From Micromonospora sp. WMMA1363 (GTDB taxonomy: Bacteria; Actinomycetota; Actinomycetes; Mycobacteriales; Micromonosporaceae), in contig NZ_JAUALB010000001.1 in assembly GCF_030345795.1 (NCBI RefSeq), positions 4,208,001 through 4,272,000 on the forward strand: a stretch of DNA of 64,000 nt. The letters run 5' to 3'. The position numbers and the translations under genes are program-made. Position 1 is the stretch's first letter. Each line of letters starts with the position of its first letter. This document shows positions 62,971 to 64,000 of the stretch, one piece after another. The notes beneath the pieces were generated by a model, which saw only the letters and a program-made list of their open reading frames with translations, was not told the DNA's origin and ran no database searches.

Positions 62971-63401
62971 CGCGGTGCGCCACTGGCACCGTACCCTCCG
63001 ACGGCCGGGAAAGCCCAGGCCTTCTCAGCCCCAGTCGCTGCCGTTCATGGCATTCTCCCTCGTACTAAATCGCTTCTCCGGCCATGTCTCCGCCGCTTAG
63101 GAATGGAACCTTATGCGGAGTTGAGATCGTTTAGTAGGGATAAATGTCATTATTCCCAGGATAGGTGAATCCGACGCGAGTTCGTAACTGTTTGTGGATG
63201 GGTCGTGTGCGGAGAGCGCAACCCTTTCTGGCCTGCATTCGGTCTGCTGGTCGCGGTGTATGCGCGGGCGATGCATTATCCCCGCACGCACTCAAGGTGT
63301 GGGGGTGGCTGCCCTCGCTCATCAGCAGATCGGCCGACTTCGCCCGCACGGCCTACGGTGCGACCAAGAATCGTCCCTCGGAGTAGGGAATCGGGGGATC
63401 G
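62971..63401. other. Intergenic region with an AT-rich patch
   Basis: This 431-bp gap holds no supported gene. About 63060-63190 is notably richer in A and T than the rest of the window. It may hold the promoter of the GGDEF-EAL gene or be decayed, recently acquired DNA. Confidence 0.4.
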
Positions 63402-63657
63402 TGGACATTCGAGTGCTTAGCAGCCTTGAAGCAGGTCTGAGCGATAACGTCCCCCGATCCTGGAACCCCGAAGCCGCAGGCCGTGCTCGCCCTGTTGGTG
63501 ACGCTGGTGGGACAGGTCGTGACGATCGAACAAATCGTCGATGAACTCGGGCCGAACGACCCACCCCGTCGGCTGTTCCATCGTGCGGACACACGCCGCG
63601 AATCTCTGCCGTGCCTGCGAGGCGGTGCCCGCGGTCGAGGACCTCGAGGGCCGATAG
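63402..63657 (+). pseudogene. Relic of a SARP-type (AfsR/DnrI-like) regulator N-terminus
   Basis: Three frames together recall the N-terminal OmpR-like winged helix of SARP regulators. GTG 63402 reads VDIRVLSSLEAGLSDN. A second frame from 63468 reads PKPQAVLALLVTLVGQVVTI and EQIVDELGPNDPPRR, with the usual PKxRxVLALL...V...VDELWGxxPP pattern. A third frame reads VRTHAANLCRACEAVPAVED and stops at TAG 63655. No frame is open across the whole, so the gene is dead. Such regulators usually sit in secondary-metabolite clusters. Confidence 0.6.
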
Positions 63658-64000
63658 CACGGTACGCGCGAGAGATTCGCGGCGACTGACCCTCCTGCCG
63701 TATTCCGGGGGTGCGGAGCGGCTACTCGACTTGCGCTGCACGCTTCGCTTCACGCGGGCCGTTACCGTCCACACGCTCTCGACGTAGGAGTCGAAATCGG
63801 GGTGGCCGAGTCGACGTGGCACGGTCTGTTCGCGGAGGTGGCGCCGACCGGCTCATGGCGGGAGCACGTTCGTACCTGATGCGGCGATCTGGCTGTCGAA
63901 CAGGAACGGCGATCACTGAGGGCTGGCCAAGTCCTGGCCAACTTCGGCGTCGTCCACCGCATCCTTTCTTCGGGCTAATCAATGGCCTGCCGGGCTGTCC
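63658..64000. other. Right-edge non-coding or decayed stretch
   Basis: No intact gene is visible. A plus-strand fragment near 63790-63880 (reads GVEIGVAESTWHGLFAEVAP) looks protein-like but has no start and is closed by a stop. It may belong to the same decayed region as the SARP relic. Confidence 0.35.

Overview
The window is a 64 kb stretch of a very GC-rich actinobacterial chromosome centred on the replication origin. Gene order (gyrA-gyrB-dciA-recF-gnd-dnaN-oriC-dnaA, then rpmH-rnpA-yidD-yidC-jag-rsmG-parA-parB, then cwlM-trxA-trxB-anti-sigma-sigM-murJ-pcnA, then ino1-padR-ponA-rpsF-ssb-rpsR-rplI-dnaB) is the conserved actinomycete origin neighbourhood. The protein style (long Ala/Pro/Gly-rich tails, frequent GTG/TTG starts) and the lineage-type hypothetical genes suggest Micromonosporaceae (Micromonospora/Salinispora-like). 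The genus is an inference.

Layout. 1-1.5 kb: the 3' part of a PCMT-like methyltransferase, then tRNA-Ala(TGC), a DLW-39 family peptide and tRNA-Ile(GAT). 1.7-12.2 kb, mostly leftward: DUF3566 membrane protein, gyrA, gyrB, a rightward hypothetical gene, dciA, recF, short-form gnd, dnaN. 12.36-12.83 kb: oriC, with at least 15 DnaA boxes and one AT-rich patch. 13.0-14.9 kb: dnaA, leftward. 15.3-21.6 kb, rightward: ribosomal protein L34, RNase P protein, the membrane insertase pair, the Jag RNA-binding protein, RsmG and ParAB. Four parS sites lie within 2.9 kb, two of them inside the parA coding sequence. 22.3-26.7 kb: a hypothetical protein, a D-Ala-D-Ala ligase family protein, a class I aminotransferase and a GNAT protein. 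26.7-35.1 kb: a leftward cell-envelope/redox cluster (amidase CwlM, TrxA, TrxB, anti-sigma, SigM-type ECF factor, pseudokinase, MurJ). 35.3-42.0 kb: pcnA, flotillin with a frameshifted NfeD partner, ogt, ino1 with its PadR regulator, DUF5318. 42.2-49.5 kb: bifunctional penicillin-binding protein, a GT87-type membrane protein, a large membrane protein, endonuclease IV. 49.8-57.9 kb: structured leader, rpsF-ssb-rpsR-rplI, a Trp-rich membrane protein, and dnaB interrupted by two inteins. 58-64 kb: zinc-ribbon protein, phosphoribosyltransferase, a second GT87-like protein, a GGDEF-EAL protein, then decayed DNA with a relic of a SARP-type regulator.

How the genes work together. The left and central part supplies initiation (DnaA, oriC, DciA, DnaB, SSB), the clamp, supercoiling control and repair. 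ParAB/parS segregates the new origins. The right part couples envelope growth (MurJ, pseudokinase, CwlM, PBP, Ddl family) to a redox/ECF stress module.

I see no phage, insertion sequence, CRISPR array or recognisable defence system. The least ordinary signals are: two dnaB inteins whose homing-endonuclease catalytic residues are lost, the first with class 3 (W-C-T) splicing residues; a free-standing pseudokinase beside murJ; parS sites written into parA codons; an rnpA frame with no stop; a one-base frameshift in the NfeD-like gene; a perfect palindrome before padR; and a hairpin-rich leader before rpsF.
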